From Nothopassalora personata (lineage: Eukaryota; Ascomycota; Dothideomycetes; Mycosphaerellales; Mycosphaerellaceae), in contig CM066294.1 of NCBI GenBank assembly GCA_033816765.1, positions 1,426,001 to 1,490,000 of the forward strand: a DNA stretch of 64,000 nt. The letters run 5' to 3'. Each line of letters starts with the position of its first letter. Position 1 is the first letter of the stretch. Made by a program: the position numbers and the translations under genes. Of this stretch, positions 53,612 to 63,368 are shown one piece after another. Below the pieces are notes generated by a model. The model did not search any database, was not told the DNA's origin, and saw only the letters and a program-made list of their open reading frames with translations.

Positions 53612-55645
53612 ATGCCCAAGGAAACCAACGCACCAAAGGCCTCAGCAACAGGCCGCGTTGAAGGAAACAACATGACTTCCCAGCAGTCACAGACACAAGG
53701 CAAGCGCACCTCTCTTTTCCGCGACCTCTCCAGTTTCGACAGTCAGACACAAGGAGACGACACTCGGCGAGTCACAGTTGACACCGGTGTCGCGCTTCAG
53801 CAAGAGCTGGACAAGGCATGGAACAAAGCACAAGACAGGGAGCAGAACGGTGAGCTTGATTTCACAGAACTCTTCGAGCCCAGGGTGGGAGAAGAGGAGG
53901 ACACACCAGTCTTCATTTCACACGACGAAGCCGAACACATCGCTGCCGCCGACTTCCAGAACATCACCGCCGAAGACCTGGCCACACTGACCAAGGAACA
54001 CCCGAAGACCGTCCACGATTTCGTGCTACGAGGATTCAACACTGCCATCATATCTAGCCAACAACTCGATGTGATGCAACGCGCCAATGCACTTCAGAAC
54101 AAGCAGTACCGTACGCTGTATGCCGAGTACGATCGCATCCACGGGATGCTCAAGACCGAACAGACCGCCCTCGCGAAGATGGCCCAGGACCTTAAGAATA
54201 AGAACGCCGACACCCTCAAACTCAAGGCTGTCGAGAAGAAGTACAAGGATGCGAACGAGCTATGTCAGCAGTTCGCCGATATCACCGACTCGGAGAAGAA
54301 GAAGAGCCAGGCATTACAAGCTGAGGTTGATGACCTGAAGGTCCGTCTGCAAGCAGCAGAGGACCAGGCACGAGGACGTCGTTCGCGCTCGCGCCCACGC
54401 TCACGCCCACGATCACCACCACCCCGCGAGACCTCACTCGAGGTGCTCCAGCGTCGGTACCGTGAGGCGGCAGCAGGAGGAGGTGGCGGAGGAGACGATG
54501 ATGACGATGGCAATGGAGACAAGGACAGGGATCGCCGTGGTCGTGACCATGACCGACCACGTCGTGATGAGCGCCAAGGCACACAAGGCACGCAGCGGTC
54601 AGGCGGTGGTCGCAGCAACCGCACGCAGCAGACACCTCTCGTGGACCTGCCGGAGCGTCTCATCAACATCGACCCCACCCTCGACCGCAGCATGAAGATC
54701 GGCAAGGGTGTGCCTGACCCAAAGAAGTTCAAGAACGATGACGACCCGACTTATGACAGCTGGTACACAAGCATCCTGCTGAAGTTGACAGTCGCGACGT
54801 TCCGCACTGAACAGGACGCCCTACGCTTCCTGTATGGATGGACGGACGGTGAGGTGCAGAAGACTGTGAAGCCTCGCATCCCCATCCCCGGGCACCAGGC
54901 TTTCAACGAGTTCATGACTGGCGAAGAACTGTTGGACTGGATGACTCGACAGTACGGCGTCCGCAACGAGGCCACCAAGGCTGCAGTGGACATCACTACC
55001 TGCAAACAGGCTCAGAAGGAGAACTTCGTCCCATTCTTCGCACGCTATTCCAAGCTGAGGGCATGGGTTGACTGGAGTGACGAGACCGAGTTGATGCTGT
55101 TCCGCACACGCCTCAACAAGCGCTACTACATCAAGACCTTCGGAGACCGCGAGGTGGACCGACGTCTGAACAGCATGCAGGACGTGATCGAAGAGTGCAC
55201 TGCACTGGACGAGCAGTTCTACGAGACCGAGCAGCTGTACCCTCAAGAGAACAACAACCGCCCACGCGGCAATGGAGGAGGCAACCAGAACGGCAACGGC
55301 AACGGCAACCAGAACCAGGGCAACACAGCTGCAGCTGCAGCCGCTGGTGCTGCCGGCGCCGTCGTTCAGCGCCCACCACAGTACGTAGGCACCAAGAAGA
55401 AGGAAGACTTGCCAGCTCACCTTCGGGACCTCCCACCGCTCAACTATGAGGGTCGCGAGGAATTGAAGAAGCAGGGCAAGTGCTACCGATGCCGCACCGG
55501 ACCCCACTTATCCAGCAATACCGAGTGCCCGATGTATGGCTACGACGGCGACTATCGCCCACCGCGCCCGCGTAACAACAACGGAGGCAACACCAACCTC
55601 AGTTCCCTGGCCGCCGGGCAGGGAAATGGCGAGGCCACTGCCTAA
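53612..55645 (+). CDS. gag: Gag of the young element
   Basis: 677 residues. The N-terminus is Gln/Thr-rich; residues 165-255 are a predicted coiled coil (YDRIHGMLKTEQTALAKMAQ, LQAEVDDLKVRLQAAED). An Arg/Ser stretch (RGRRSRSRPRSRPRSPPP) and a Gly/Asp run follow. The capsid-like part spans about 370-540 (YDSWYTSILLKLTVATF, FLYGWTDGEV, WVDWSDETELMLFRTRLN). An Asn/Gly linker precedes a zinc-knuckle variant at 624-639, CYRCRTGPHLSSNTEC (CX2CX4HX6C rather than CX2CX4HX4C). It packages the RNA and forms particles in the cytoplasm. A second Met at 53672 is a possible start. The stop TAA at 55643 sits in the loop of the frameshift stem. Confidence 0.9.
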   Translation: MPKETNAPKASATGRVEGNNMTSQQSQTQGKRTSLFRDLSSFDSQTQGDDTRRVTVDTGVALQQELDKAWNKAQDREQNGELDFTELFEPRVGEEEDTPVFISHDEAEHIAAADFQNITAEDLATLTKEHPKTVHDFVLRGFNTAIISSQQLDVMQRANALQNKQYRTLYAEYDRIHGMLKTEQTALAKMAQDLKNKNADTLKLKAVEKKYKDANELCQQFADITDSEKKKSQALQAEVDDLKVRLQAAEDQARGRRSRSRPRSRPRSPPPRETSLEVLQRRYREAAAGGGGGGDDDDDGNGDKDRDRRGRDHDRPRRDERQGTQGTQRSGGGRSNRTQQTPLVDLPERLINIDPTLDRSMKIGKGVPDPKKFKNDDDPTYDSWYTSILLKLTVATFRTEQDALRFLYGWTDGEVQKTVKPRIPIPGHQAFNEFMTGEELLDWMTRQYGVRNEATKAAVDITTCKQAQKENFVPFFARYSKLRAWVDWSDETELMLFRTRLNKRYYIKTFGDREVDRRLNSMQDVIEECTALDEQFYETEQLYPQENNNRPRGNGGGNQNGNGNGNQNQGNTAAAAAAGAAGAVVQRPPQYVGTKKKEDLPAHLRDLPPLNYEGREELKKQGKCYRCRTGPHLSSNTECPMYGYDGDYRPPRPRNNNGGNTNLSSLAAGQGNGEATA

Positions 55646-57999
55646 GCGTGGCAGACAGTGGTCAACCGAACAACCAAGGACAGAAAGAGCATGAGATTGA
55701 GAGACACAGAGTGCAAGAGCAAGACACGGATACAGACTATGGTGAGGAGCTGAAGATATCGGCCTGCGCATTGGAGCCGCAGCAACCAGATGTACACCCT
55801 CACATAGTACTCCCAGTAATGATACAGCATGGGAAGGCACGAGGCCTTGTAGACTCTGCTTCCACCTCTCTCTTTCTCGACTGGAAGTTCACACGCAAAC
55901 ACAGAATACCCTTGATACCCCTTGTGCGCAACAAGAACCTGACCCTTGGGGATGGTAAGGCTGCTGCACGTCGCATCACGCACGTAGCCCTCGTCGATGT
56001 TGATATCGACGGTCATCACGAGCAAATGCTATGCTACATAACCGACCTCGAATACGACATCGTCCTGGGCCTGCCGTGGCTGAGCACGCACAACCCAAAC
56101 ATCTTCTGGGAGACCGGTGAAGTGGCACTCAGATCAGACTACTGCTTTGGTCACTGTCTTAAGAACAAGACATCGACAACAGTCCAGTCCCTGAACCATC
56201 GACACCGACAACGTAAGGAAGCAATGAAATATGGACCAGAGCCCTTCACCGATGATCGCAGCTTCACGGCAGGAGGGGCAGAAGCAGAACTGAACCTATC
56301 CTCGATGGGCCTGTACGACGATGATGAGGAAGTCGAGTGTATAGGCGTCACGCAGCGCGCCTTCGAGATGTACGCGCACCGACCTGGCGCTGAATGTTTC
56401 TACATACTATCTACCGGCAAAGAGGACGAAGAAGGCGATGGTGAGATCAAGCTGAGCGCAATGGCAGCTGATGACTTGGATCAGTTCCTGAACAAGGAGT
56501 TCAACCATAACCCGAAGGAGAAGCTCCCACCAGAATACCATGATCTCGTAGATGCATTCTCAGCGAAAGACCATGAAGGACTTCCTCCTCACAGACCTGG
56601 AATCGACCACGAAATTCACATCAAGCCTGATGGGCCCCAAGAACCGCCATACCGTAAGCCCTACGGACTGGCGCCTCAGGAGAATGAAGCAGTCAAGAAG
56701 TGGGTCACCGAACAGGAGCAACAAGGCAAAGTCCGGCCAGCAGGACAGAAGACGAGCCAATCGCCGGCACCAGTACTGGTAGTCAGAAAGCCAGGCGGTG
56801 GACTGCGCGTGTGCATCGACTACCGAGGACTCAATGCGATCACTATCAAGAACAGGTACCCTATACCGCTAATCCAAGAGACACTGAACCGCATGCACGG
56901 CAAGAGGTACTTCACGAAGCTGGACATCGTCGCAGCCTTCAACAAGCTTCGCATTGCAGAAGGGCACGAATGGCTTACAGCATTCGCTACACGATATGGG
57001 GTGTACGAATGTCTTGTGTTACCATTCGGCCTATGCAATGGCCCTGCGTCGTTTCAGTCATACATTAACAGCGTGTTACAAGAACACCTGGATGACTTCG
57101 TCTCCGCGTACCTGGACGACGTTTTAATTTTTAGCGACACACTGGAGGAGCACATCGAACATGTGCGCAAGGTACTAGCAAAATTGAGGGATGCCGGACT
57201 GACGGTCGACATCGACAAGTGCGAGTTCCACCAGCAGCGAGTTAAGTACCTGGGACTTATTATCACCCCAGATGGCATCGAAATGGACCCAGAGAAGCTT
57301 GAATGTATCCAGTCATGGGAAGCACCTTCCAACCTCAAGGATGTGCAGGCGTTCCTCGGATTCGCCAACTTTTACAGACGGTTCATCGAGGCCTTCTCAC
57401 GCCTCGCAGCGCCGCTGACCGAATTGACCAAGTCAAATGGACCTAGTAATCACAAGAATCGCAGGGTTGACTGGACACCAGCATGCCAAGCAGCATTTGA
57501 CGCTCTGAAGGCAGCATTCAGCAAAGCCGGTATGCTCGCACACTATGTGCCCGGTAGGCAAACAGTAGTCGAAACGGACTCATCAGATTTCGTGAACGCC
57601 GGAGTGCTTTCTCAGTACGACGAGGAAGGCGTGCTTCACCCTGTAGCATTCTATTCAAAGAAGCTGAGCCCGCAGGAATGCAACTATGAGATTTATGACA
57701 AGGAGCTTCTAGCGATTATTAAGGCCTTCGAGGAATGGCGCCCGGAGTTGGCCTGCGAGGCGGATGATGACACCATCGAACCCGTGAAGGTGTTCACGGA
57801 TCACAAGAACTTGGAGTACTTTATGACCACTAAGCAGCTGAATCGGCGCCAGGCACGTTGGGCCGAATTCCTGTCCCAGTTCAACTTCCGTATTGTCTAT
57901 CGACCAGGTGTCCAAGGCACAAAGCCTGACAGCCTCACGAGACGCAGCCAGGACCTTCCGCAGGGGGTGGACGATCCGCGAAATCAGCATCAGCATTAG
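55576..57999 (+). CDS. pol: Pol of the young element, part 1: protease, reverse transcriptase, RNase H
   Basis: Open from 55576, overlapping gag by about 70 bases in the -1 frame, with no in-frame ATG near its start, so it is expected as a Gag-Pol fusion. The protease site is LVDSAST (Asp near 55852), a variant of DSGA. RT begins at about 56780: VCIDYRGLNAITIKNRYPIP, FTKLDIVAAFNKLRIAEGHE, LPFGLCNGPASFQ and the catalytic YLDD at 57109-57120. RNase H starts at VETDSSDFVNAGVL and includes YEIYDKELLAII and FTDHKNLEYF. It ends at TAG 57997, after GVDDPRNQHQH. The same frame continues without another stop to 60450, so this TAG interrupts one long polyprotein. Confidence 0.92.
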   Translation, partial: QQRRQHQPQFPGRRAGKWRGHCLSVADSGQPNNQGQKEHEIERHRVQEQDTDTDYGEELKISACALEPQQPDVHPHIVLPVMIQHGKARGLVDSASTSLFLDWKFTRKHRIPLIPLVRNKNLTLGDGKAAARRITHVALVDVDIDGHHEQMLCYITDLEYDIVLGLPWLSTHNPNIFWETGEVALRSDYCFGHCLKNKTSTTVQSLNHRHRQRKEAMKYGPEPFTDDRSFTAGGAEAELNLSSMGLYDDDEEVECIGVTQRAFEMYAHRPGAECFYILSTGKEDEEGDGEIKLSAMAADDLDQFLNKEFNHNPKEKLPPEYHDLVDAFSAKDHEGLPPHRPGIDHEIHIKPDGPQEPPYRKPYGLAPQENEAVKKWVTEQEQQGKVRPAGQKTSQSPAPVLVVRKPGGGLRVCIDYRGLNAITIKNRYPIPLIQETLNRMHGKRYFTKLDIVAAFNKLRIAEGHEWLTAFATRYGVYECLVLPFGLCNGPASFQSYINSVLQEHLDDFVSAYLDDVLIFSDTLEEHIEHVRKVLAKLRDAGLTVDIDKCEFHQQRVKYLGLIITPDGIEMDPEKLECIQSWEAPSNLKDVQAFLGFANFYRRFIEAFSRLAAPLTELTKSNGPSNHKNRRVDWTPACQAAFDALKAAFSKAGMLAHYVPGRQTVVETDSSDFVNAGVLSQYDEEGVLHPVAFYSKKLSPQECNYEIYDKELLAIIKAFEEWRPELACEADDDTIEPVKVFTDHKNLEYFMTTKQLNRRQARWAEFLSQFNFRIVYRPGVQGTKPDSLTRRSQDLPQGVDDPRNQHQH
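55621..55663 (+). promoter_or_regulatory. Candidate -1 ribosomal frameshift signal (gag-pol)
   Basis: The heptamer G GGA AAT (55621-55627) fits X XXY YYZ in the gag frame. After a 5-nt spacer an 8-bp stem can form: GGCCACTG (55633-55640) with CAGTGGTC (55656-55663), with one G-T wobble. The pol frame is -1 to gag and is open from 55576, so slipping here enters pol directly. Confidence 0.65.
57997..57999 (+). other. In-frame TAG splitting pol between RNase H and integrase
   Basis: The context is CAG CAT CAG CAT TAG ACG. The parent codon was probably CAG (C to T before A), the same change that RIP makes. It could also be used as a leaky stop, but the following ACG is not a known strong readthrough context. 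Confidence 0.7.
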
Positions 58000-60450
58000 A
58001 CGTTGCTGCCGCCTGAGCGATTTCTTAAGATCGACTCGATGCGCGCAACTGTCGAAGATGCGGCTGAGGATGTTGCACCTGTTGAGAACACACCTACCGC
58101 ACCAATTGAGGAAGCCCTGAACCCGGAGGCCACCGAATTCATACCGTCCACGCAGACGCAGACAGCATCCGAGACGGAACAGGAAGCCGAACTCGAGTAC
58201 AGAATGACAATGGCTTATGCCGCGGATGCAGACCTGAAGTCAGCTATCAGAGCCCTGCAGAAGGGCGAGACCCCAGCACTCCTTCAGAAAGCGAAGGTGC
58301 ATCCAGTACACTGCAAGGTCGAAGGGGACCTGCTGTACGTCCGTAACCAGTATAATGACTGGAGTCTATGGGTGCCAGAGGACCAGAAGCTCCGCACTCG
58401 GATAGTCAAGATGAACCATGACACCCCAGCGGCCGGTCACCCAGGCAGAGCCCGCACCTACGAGCTCGTTGCACGTGAATTCTACTGGCCTGGTTTGGCT
58501 AGATCTGTGCGCAGATACAACGCGAATTGCCGCAGGTGCCGCACGACGAAATCTGTGCATACCCAGCCACCTGGATTACTGCACCCACTTTCGGTGCCAG
58601 AACGACCTTGGCAACACATCGCAGTTGACTTTGTGGTTGACCTGCCACCAAGCGAACTCGACGGCATGACTTACACCAATGTTATGACAGTCACCGACAG
58701 ACTCACTAAGGAAGTGGAACTGATACCCATCGGCGCGATGACAGCGCAGAACGCGGCGCGACTTTTCTTAAAGCACGTGTTCACCCGGCATGGCCTCCCA
58801 GAAACCATCACGTCTGATCGCGGAAAGCAGTTCATCGCCACTTTCTGGAAGCGCCTATGCAAGATGCTGCGCATCAGCAGGAAGCTGAGTTCCTCCTACC
58901 ACCCTGAAACGGATGGGCAATCAGAACGCACTAACCAAGAGATGGAACAGTACTTACGCACCTTCACGAATGAGGCACAGAGCGACTGGGCCGACTGGCT
59001 GTGCTTAGCGCAGTTCGCTATTAACAACCGAGTGTCGGAGACCACTGGAGTGTCACCGTTCTACGCCAATGTTGGATATAACCCAGAGTTCACCGAGCGT
59101 ATCGATTTGCAAGCAGGCAAGGACCGACACATGACAACCCTTCAGCAACTCGACAGCAAGTCAGCCGAAGCCTTCGCCAAACGCATCTGTGAGCTACATC
59201 GCAATCTTCAAGAGAACATGAGGATGTCACAGGCGCTGCAAGCCGAAGCAGCAAACAGGCACCGAAGCATCCCACCAGACTACAAGGTTGGCGACTGGGT
59301 GTATCTAAGCACGAAGAACATTCGCACCACTCGACCATCCAAGAAGCTGGACCGCAGATATGCAGGACCGTACCAGATCACGGAGGTGATGCCCGCTAGG
59401 CTGTCATACAAGCTGAACCTGTCGGATGCATTGAGCGGACTCGATAATTGCTTCCACACCTCCCTGTTACAGCGAGCCGACAACCCCGATCTCCCACCGC
59501 TCGAGGGACAGCACCTGGCACCGCCGCCGCCAGTGGCCATCGAACCCGACACAACTGCAGCTGACGCAGTCGCCGATGTCACAGTCACAGCCCCGGCACC
59601 AGAATATGAGGTGGACAAGATCTTGGACATGTACACGCGGAAGCGCGCAGGCAAAGTGAAGAAGGGAAAGAAGCGCAAGGTGGACACTTGGTACAAGGTG
59701 CGATGGACTGGCTATCAGGATATGGAGGCCGGAGAGACTTGGCAACCTGCAGAGGACCTGTTTGTGAGGGCAGCCGCCGCTCTTGCGGACTTTCACCACA
59801 GCCGGCCGGATTTGCCCACGCCTCAGGGCTTCGCAACGCCATCTGACTGGTCTCCAGTCAATGAGGTGCTCGGACTTAACACGATCAGGGTCGACAGAGA
59901 CACCGCCACAAATAAGCCTAGCCGAGCCTTGCCTCTGATAGAATCTGGTCAGCGCATGTTCACTACGCACCGCTACGATGATCAGGTTACAGGAAAGTCC
60001 GTCGTCCCAACTGAGGATCACGGTGCAAGCCGCCGCCCTCAGCTCTACGACAGAACAGACAGTTGTACCGATGTTCTAGCGAACCCTGCAGAGCCTGCAT
60101 TGATACCCAACCTTGGTCAAAAGGATCAGACGCGAGCGTTCGCCGAAGAGGGGCTTAGGCCCTGGGCGTGCCAGCAGTATGAGCAAACAGAGTCTGATGC
60201 GCAAGCCGCAGCAGTAGTGACAGAGATGGAGGACGACCTTGAAGACGATTGGACGTTTGCACGATTATGGAGTTCGACAGGCAAGGGTGATAAGTGGCCG
60301 CACAAGACGATGGATAGGCGAGTTAATGGACTGAACGCTCAGAGGACTGAGACGAGTTTTGAGAGGGGGGGTACTGTCACGGGCAGCCCGCGACCCTTCA
60401 CTGACGATGCGTCGTCCCGGCGGAACCTCGGACCTTCCGCATCGGGTTAG
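58000..60450 (+). CDS. pol: Pol of the young element, part 2: integrase and chromodomain
   Basis: In the same frame as part 1; no ATG near the start, so it should be made only if TAG 57997 is read through or reverted. The zinc domain has HDTPAAGHPGR and CRRCR. The core has Asp in AVDFVVDLP (58627), Asp in TSDRGKQF (58816) and Glu in GQSERTNQEME (58924); the last two are spaced DX35E. The GPY/F-type block is RRYAGPYQITEVMPARLSYK. The chromodomain spans about 59602-59800 (EYEVDKILDMYTRKR, WYKVRWTGYQ, ETWQPAEDL). About 210 further residues follow the chromodomain, and the frame crosses the polypurine tract and ends 76 bases inside the 3' LTR. Confidence 0.92.
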   Translation, partial: TLLPPERFLKIDSMRATVEDAAEDVAPVENTPTAPIEEALNPEATEFIPSTQTQTASETEQEAELEYRMTMAYAADADLKSAIRALQKGETPALLQKAKVHPVHCKVEGDLLYVRNQYNDWSLWVPEDQKLRTRIVKMNHDTPAAGHPGRARTYELVAREFYWPGLARSVRRYNANCRRCRTTKSVHTQPPGLLHPLSVPERPWQHIAVDFVVDLPPSELDGMTYTNVMTVTDRLTKEVELIPIGAMTAQNAARLFLKHVFTRHGLPETITSDRGKQFIATFWKRLCKMLRISRKLSSSYHPETDGQSERTNQEMEQYLRTFTNEAQSDWADWLCLAQFAINNRVSETTGVSPFYANVGYNPEFTERIDLQAGKDRHMTTLQQLDSKSAEAFAKRICELHRNLQENMRMSQALQAEAANRHRSIPPDYKVGDWVYLSTKNIRTTRPSKKLDRRYAGPYQITEVMPARLSYKLNLSDALSGLDNCFHTSLLQRADNPDLPPLEGQHLAPPPPVAIEPDTTAADAVADVTVTAPAPEYEVDKILDMYTRKRAGKVKKGKKRKVDTWYKVRWTGYQDMEAGETWQPAEDLFVRAAAALADFHHSRPDLPTPQGFATPSDWSPVNEVLGLNTIRVDRDTATNKPSRALPLIESGQRMFTTHRYDDQVTGKSVVPTEDHGASRRPQLYDRTDSCTDVLANPAEPALIPNLGQKDQTRAFAEEGLRPWACQQYEQTESDAQAAAVVTEMEDDLEDDWTFARLWSSTGKGDKWPHKTMDRRVNGLNAQRTETSFERGGTVTGSPRPFTDDASSRRNLGPSASG
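60361..60371 (+). promoter_or_regulatory. Polypurine tract of the young element
   Basis: GAGAGGGGGGG, three bases before the 3' LTR; the usual plus-strand primer of reverse transcription. Confidence 0.85.
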
Positions 60451-60558
60451 CGCGGCTTGGCGATGCTTTATCTATCCGCCGCGCCTCGCGCTCCTCTTTC
60501 GTAGCTTCGTAGAACAACAACTATCTCATTCGGACCCTATGGTACGCGCGCCCTTACA
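60375..60558 (+). repeat. 3' LTR of the young element
   Basis: 184 bp, identical by eye to 53259-53442. Contains the pol stop codon at 60448-60450. Confidence 0.95.
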
Positions 60559-60563
60559 GCGTT
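60559..60563. repeat. Target-site duplication, right copy (GCGTT)
   Basis: Matches 53254-53258. Confidence 0.95.
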
Positions 60564-63368
60564 ACTTCTATTACTTCTAGTAACTTCGTAACCCGGCGGC
60601 CCTACGCTAGTGTCTATCCCGGTCGAGGTTAGTTCTTCCTTTATTCCTCTAGTCGGCGTAAGCTATATCCTATTTAGCTGTCTCTTTACCTTATCTACTA
60701 GCGAACGCTACCGCTACCTAGGCTAAATGTCGATAATGCAATTGCATTCCCTAAATGTAAGTACTCCTTTTCTCTAGTCGATTACTAGGTTATGCTTTCT
60801 TAACTAAGGCATACCTAGTACAACGTTATAACTAGCTATATTAGTAATATCTAAGGTAATCTCCTCGTAGTGCCGTTAGATAGTAAGTAGTAGCGGTATC
60901 GTCTCGCGCTCTACGCTAGGTAAGGATAATCCGTCTACCGCGATTAATTTATAACCCTCTTTCTTCTTATAGGTAGCGATCCTGTTTCTTGTAATAAACG
61001 ATTCGGAGGCAAAATTCCCGCTCGCTCCGGAATCTATTATAGCATCTTTCTTATACCCGTTAACGATAATCTTAGTTCGAAACACTATTGTCGTTAGTAG
61101 TAATGCGTAAGCCCTTTCTATATTACATAACTCCCTTCGGTTACTTATTCCTAGGGAGTTAATCCTTTTCCCTATTCGTATGTAAAACGTCGTGCTTCGT
61201 GTCTCGAGGCCTCCGCTTAAACCTAGCGCGAGCCTTTCTATGTCTATACCTATACTCGGTAACGTTCCTAGATCTTCTACGTTTCTAAGTAGAGTGCGCG
61301 TACATGTTGCACTACGTTACGTAATTCGTTTAATACGAATGTTCCTAACGGTATAAGGTATCCGGTACCTATCATTCTACTTCCTATCGGTAGTCGCTCT
61401 ATAATAGCGGTAGCTAGGTTTTTAGTTGTCTTTATGAGTGGGTATTCCTAGGCTATCTACCGTAGGGTGTCGAGTGTCTTGTTAAACTTAGTAGGGTGTA
61501 GTATTCGTCGTCCGCCTATCCTAGGTAGAAATTCTTCGTACCTTCGTTATAGGTGAATTATTATGTCGTAGAGCCTTTTCGGTGCGTCTACGGTAAAGGT
61601 TATTTGTTCGTTGTCGTCGTTAGCGTCGCTCTCTTCTCCTTCGGAGGAATCTTCTTCGCTTAATTCTTCCGGATCCTAGTCTTCCTCGATAGTATCTAGC
61701 CTAGTAGTTTCTTAACTTTCTTCCTATAGTTCCGGTAACTACGATCCGTTCTATCCTAGGTCCTGGTTTTCTTTATCGCTTCTATCTTCGTCGAAGAAGG
61801 ATTCGTCGATGTCTACTTCCTAGAGCGTAGCGTCCTACCTATACGTCGCTCCTAGGGTTCCTCGCGGTTGCTAAGGCTAATACCCTACGCCTAATTTCGC
61901 GGCGTAGTAAACTTAATACGAGTCTTAGTAATAGAATCGCTAATGAAGGCTTCTATAACCATTTCGAGATTTAGACTCGATCTCGTAATCAACTCTTCGT
62001 GCTATTATACTAAACTCTCGTTTCTCTTGTTACTAGATCTCGTTTGTAACTTCCTACTATTAGTCCTATAATTCGTCGTATAGACTAGCGGTTTCCGAGT
62101 CCTATTCTCCTTTCTCTAGGGCGACGTAATCTTCGATTTCTTCGAATGCCGTATCGAGGTCGTCCCGTTATTACTAGAGTTCCTTAAGGGTTTGCTAGCA
62201 TGTTTCTATAAACTATTATAGTCGGTTCTACAGTCCGAATGGTTTAACTTCTACTAGTCGCTACCCGTAGTATCCTCCTCGTCCTTGTAAGGGGTCTAGG
62301 AGAGGCTCTATACTTCTATTACTAGCTCTCTCCTCTACTCTCCGAGTATAGTCGGTATCTCCTCGAGATCTAACGCTACTCTTAGATTTACTACTTCGGG
62401 GTTACATTATGTTAAACTGTTCGCGGCGTACTATATTCTTACCGCGGTAGTCCCTTACTAGATAGCTAGGTTTACTATATCTATAGTAAGTGCGTGTTTC
62501 CTTTAAACTCCGGGATTCTCTGTTCCCGTTACTGTTCCTAATCTTACGACCTTTCTCGGTAACGTCGAGCTCTATTAGCTATAGTCCGTAGTAGGGCTTA
62601 TCCTTAGGCTTATTATTATAGTTGTCGTTAAAGCCTCTATTTCGATTGTCGTAGCCTAGGGTGTATCCGGCCTTTCCGGATACCTTAGAGTCGTATCGTC
62701 GTTCTATAGCTCTCTCGTAGAGCTTGTCGTTAAGATTAATCGTAACTTGGACTAGATCGCCTAAGCTATCGATCTTCCGACCGTCCCTTATTAACTCGTC
62801 CTTAATATGCTCCTTTAGTCCTCTTCGGTACATAACTTAAAGTGCTTCGTCGTCCTAATCGGTAAGTTGCGCGTATTCCTAGAATTTAGTAGTATATTTG
62901 GTAGTAGATGTCTTCTAGGTTAAGTGCTAGATAACACGAACGGTAGTAGTAATCTCGTTAGAGACACTAAAGACGCTCTTTATAGCATACTTAAGATAGT
63001 TATACGACTTAAAGACTCCGTCGGCATTGTCTTCTCCGTTACTATCTAGGTACTTCCTAAGGAATGGTTTAACCTAATACTATGCTCGTCCTCTTAAGAA
63101 GGTAGTAGTAAAGACAGGCTTAAGGTTCTTAGTTATAGAGTTAAATAAGAAGTATATATCTATCTAAGAGACCTAAGTATCGAACTTGTCTCGGTCGCTA
63201 TAGTAGAACTCTAGCTTACTAACCTTAAGGGATTCGTTACCTATATAAGTAGCTAAGGCATTAATAGTATCGTTCGCGGTCTAAGGTCGTCGGGCTCTAC
63301 TTGCTTCACTAGGGGCGGGTGTTCCCCGGTCACTCTATCGATCTCCTATCGTTAAGGGCGTTTAAAGC
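60564..63368 (-). mobile_element. Old Ty3 element, 5' part (gag and protease), RIP-degraded
   Basis: Continuation of the minus-strand element to the right of the young insertion. At 61085-60876 an open piece encodes a retropepsin-like domain: KKDAIIDSGASGNFASESFI carries the DSGA active site. At 62833-62579 an open piece (MYRRGLKEHIKDELIRDGRK, NLNDKLYERAIERRYDS) matches the C-terminal part of Ty3-type gag capsid. Between them acidic runs (about 61800-61600) and many stops occur. The order gag to protease fits an element reading right to left with its 5' LTR at 63369. TpA is in strong excess. Confidence 0.8.

Larger units (their letters stand above)
53259..60558 (+). mobile_element. Young, nearly intact Ty3 chromovirus (7.3 kb)
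   Basis: Bounded by 184-bp LTRs that are identical by eye and a GCGTT duplication, inserted into the old minus-strand element. It encodes gag, then protease, reverse transcriptase, RNase H, integrase and a chromodomain. Unlike its host sequence it has normal CpA content and long open frames. The only evident defect is one TAG at 57997-57999. The chromodomain after integrase places it in the chromovirus branch, which in many fungi targets heterochromatin marks. Confidence 0.95.

Noticed and set aside
57997..57999. Programmed TAG readthrough as the main expression strategy of pol
   Set aside because: The context lacks known readthrough features, and a CAG-to-TAG change explains it more simply.
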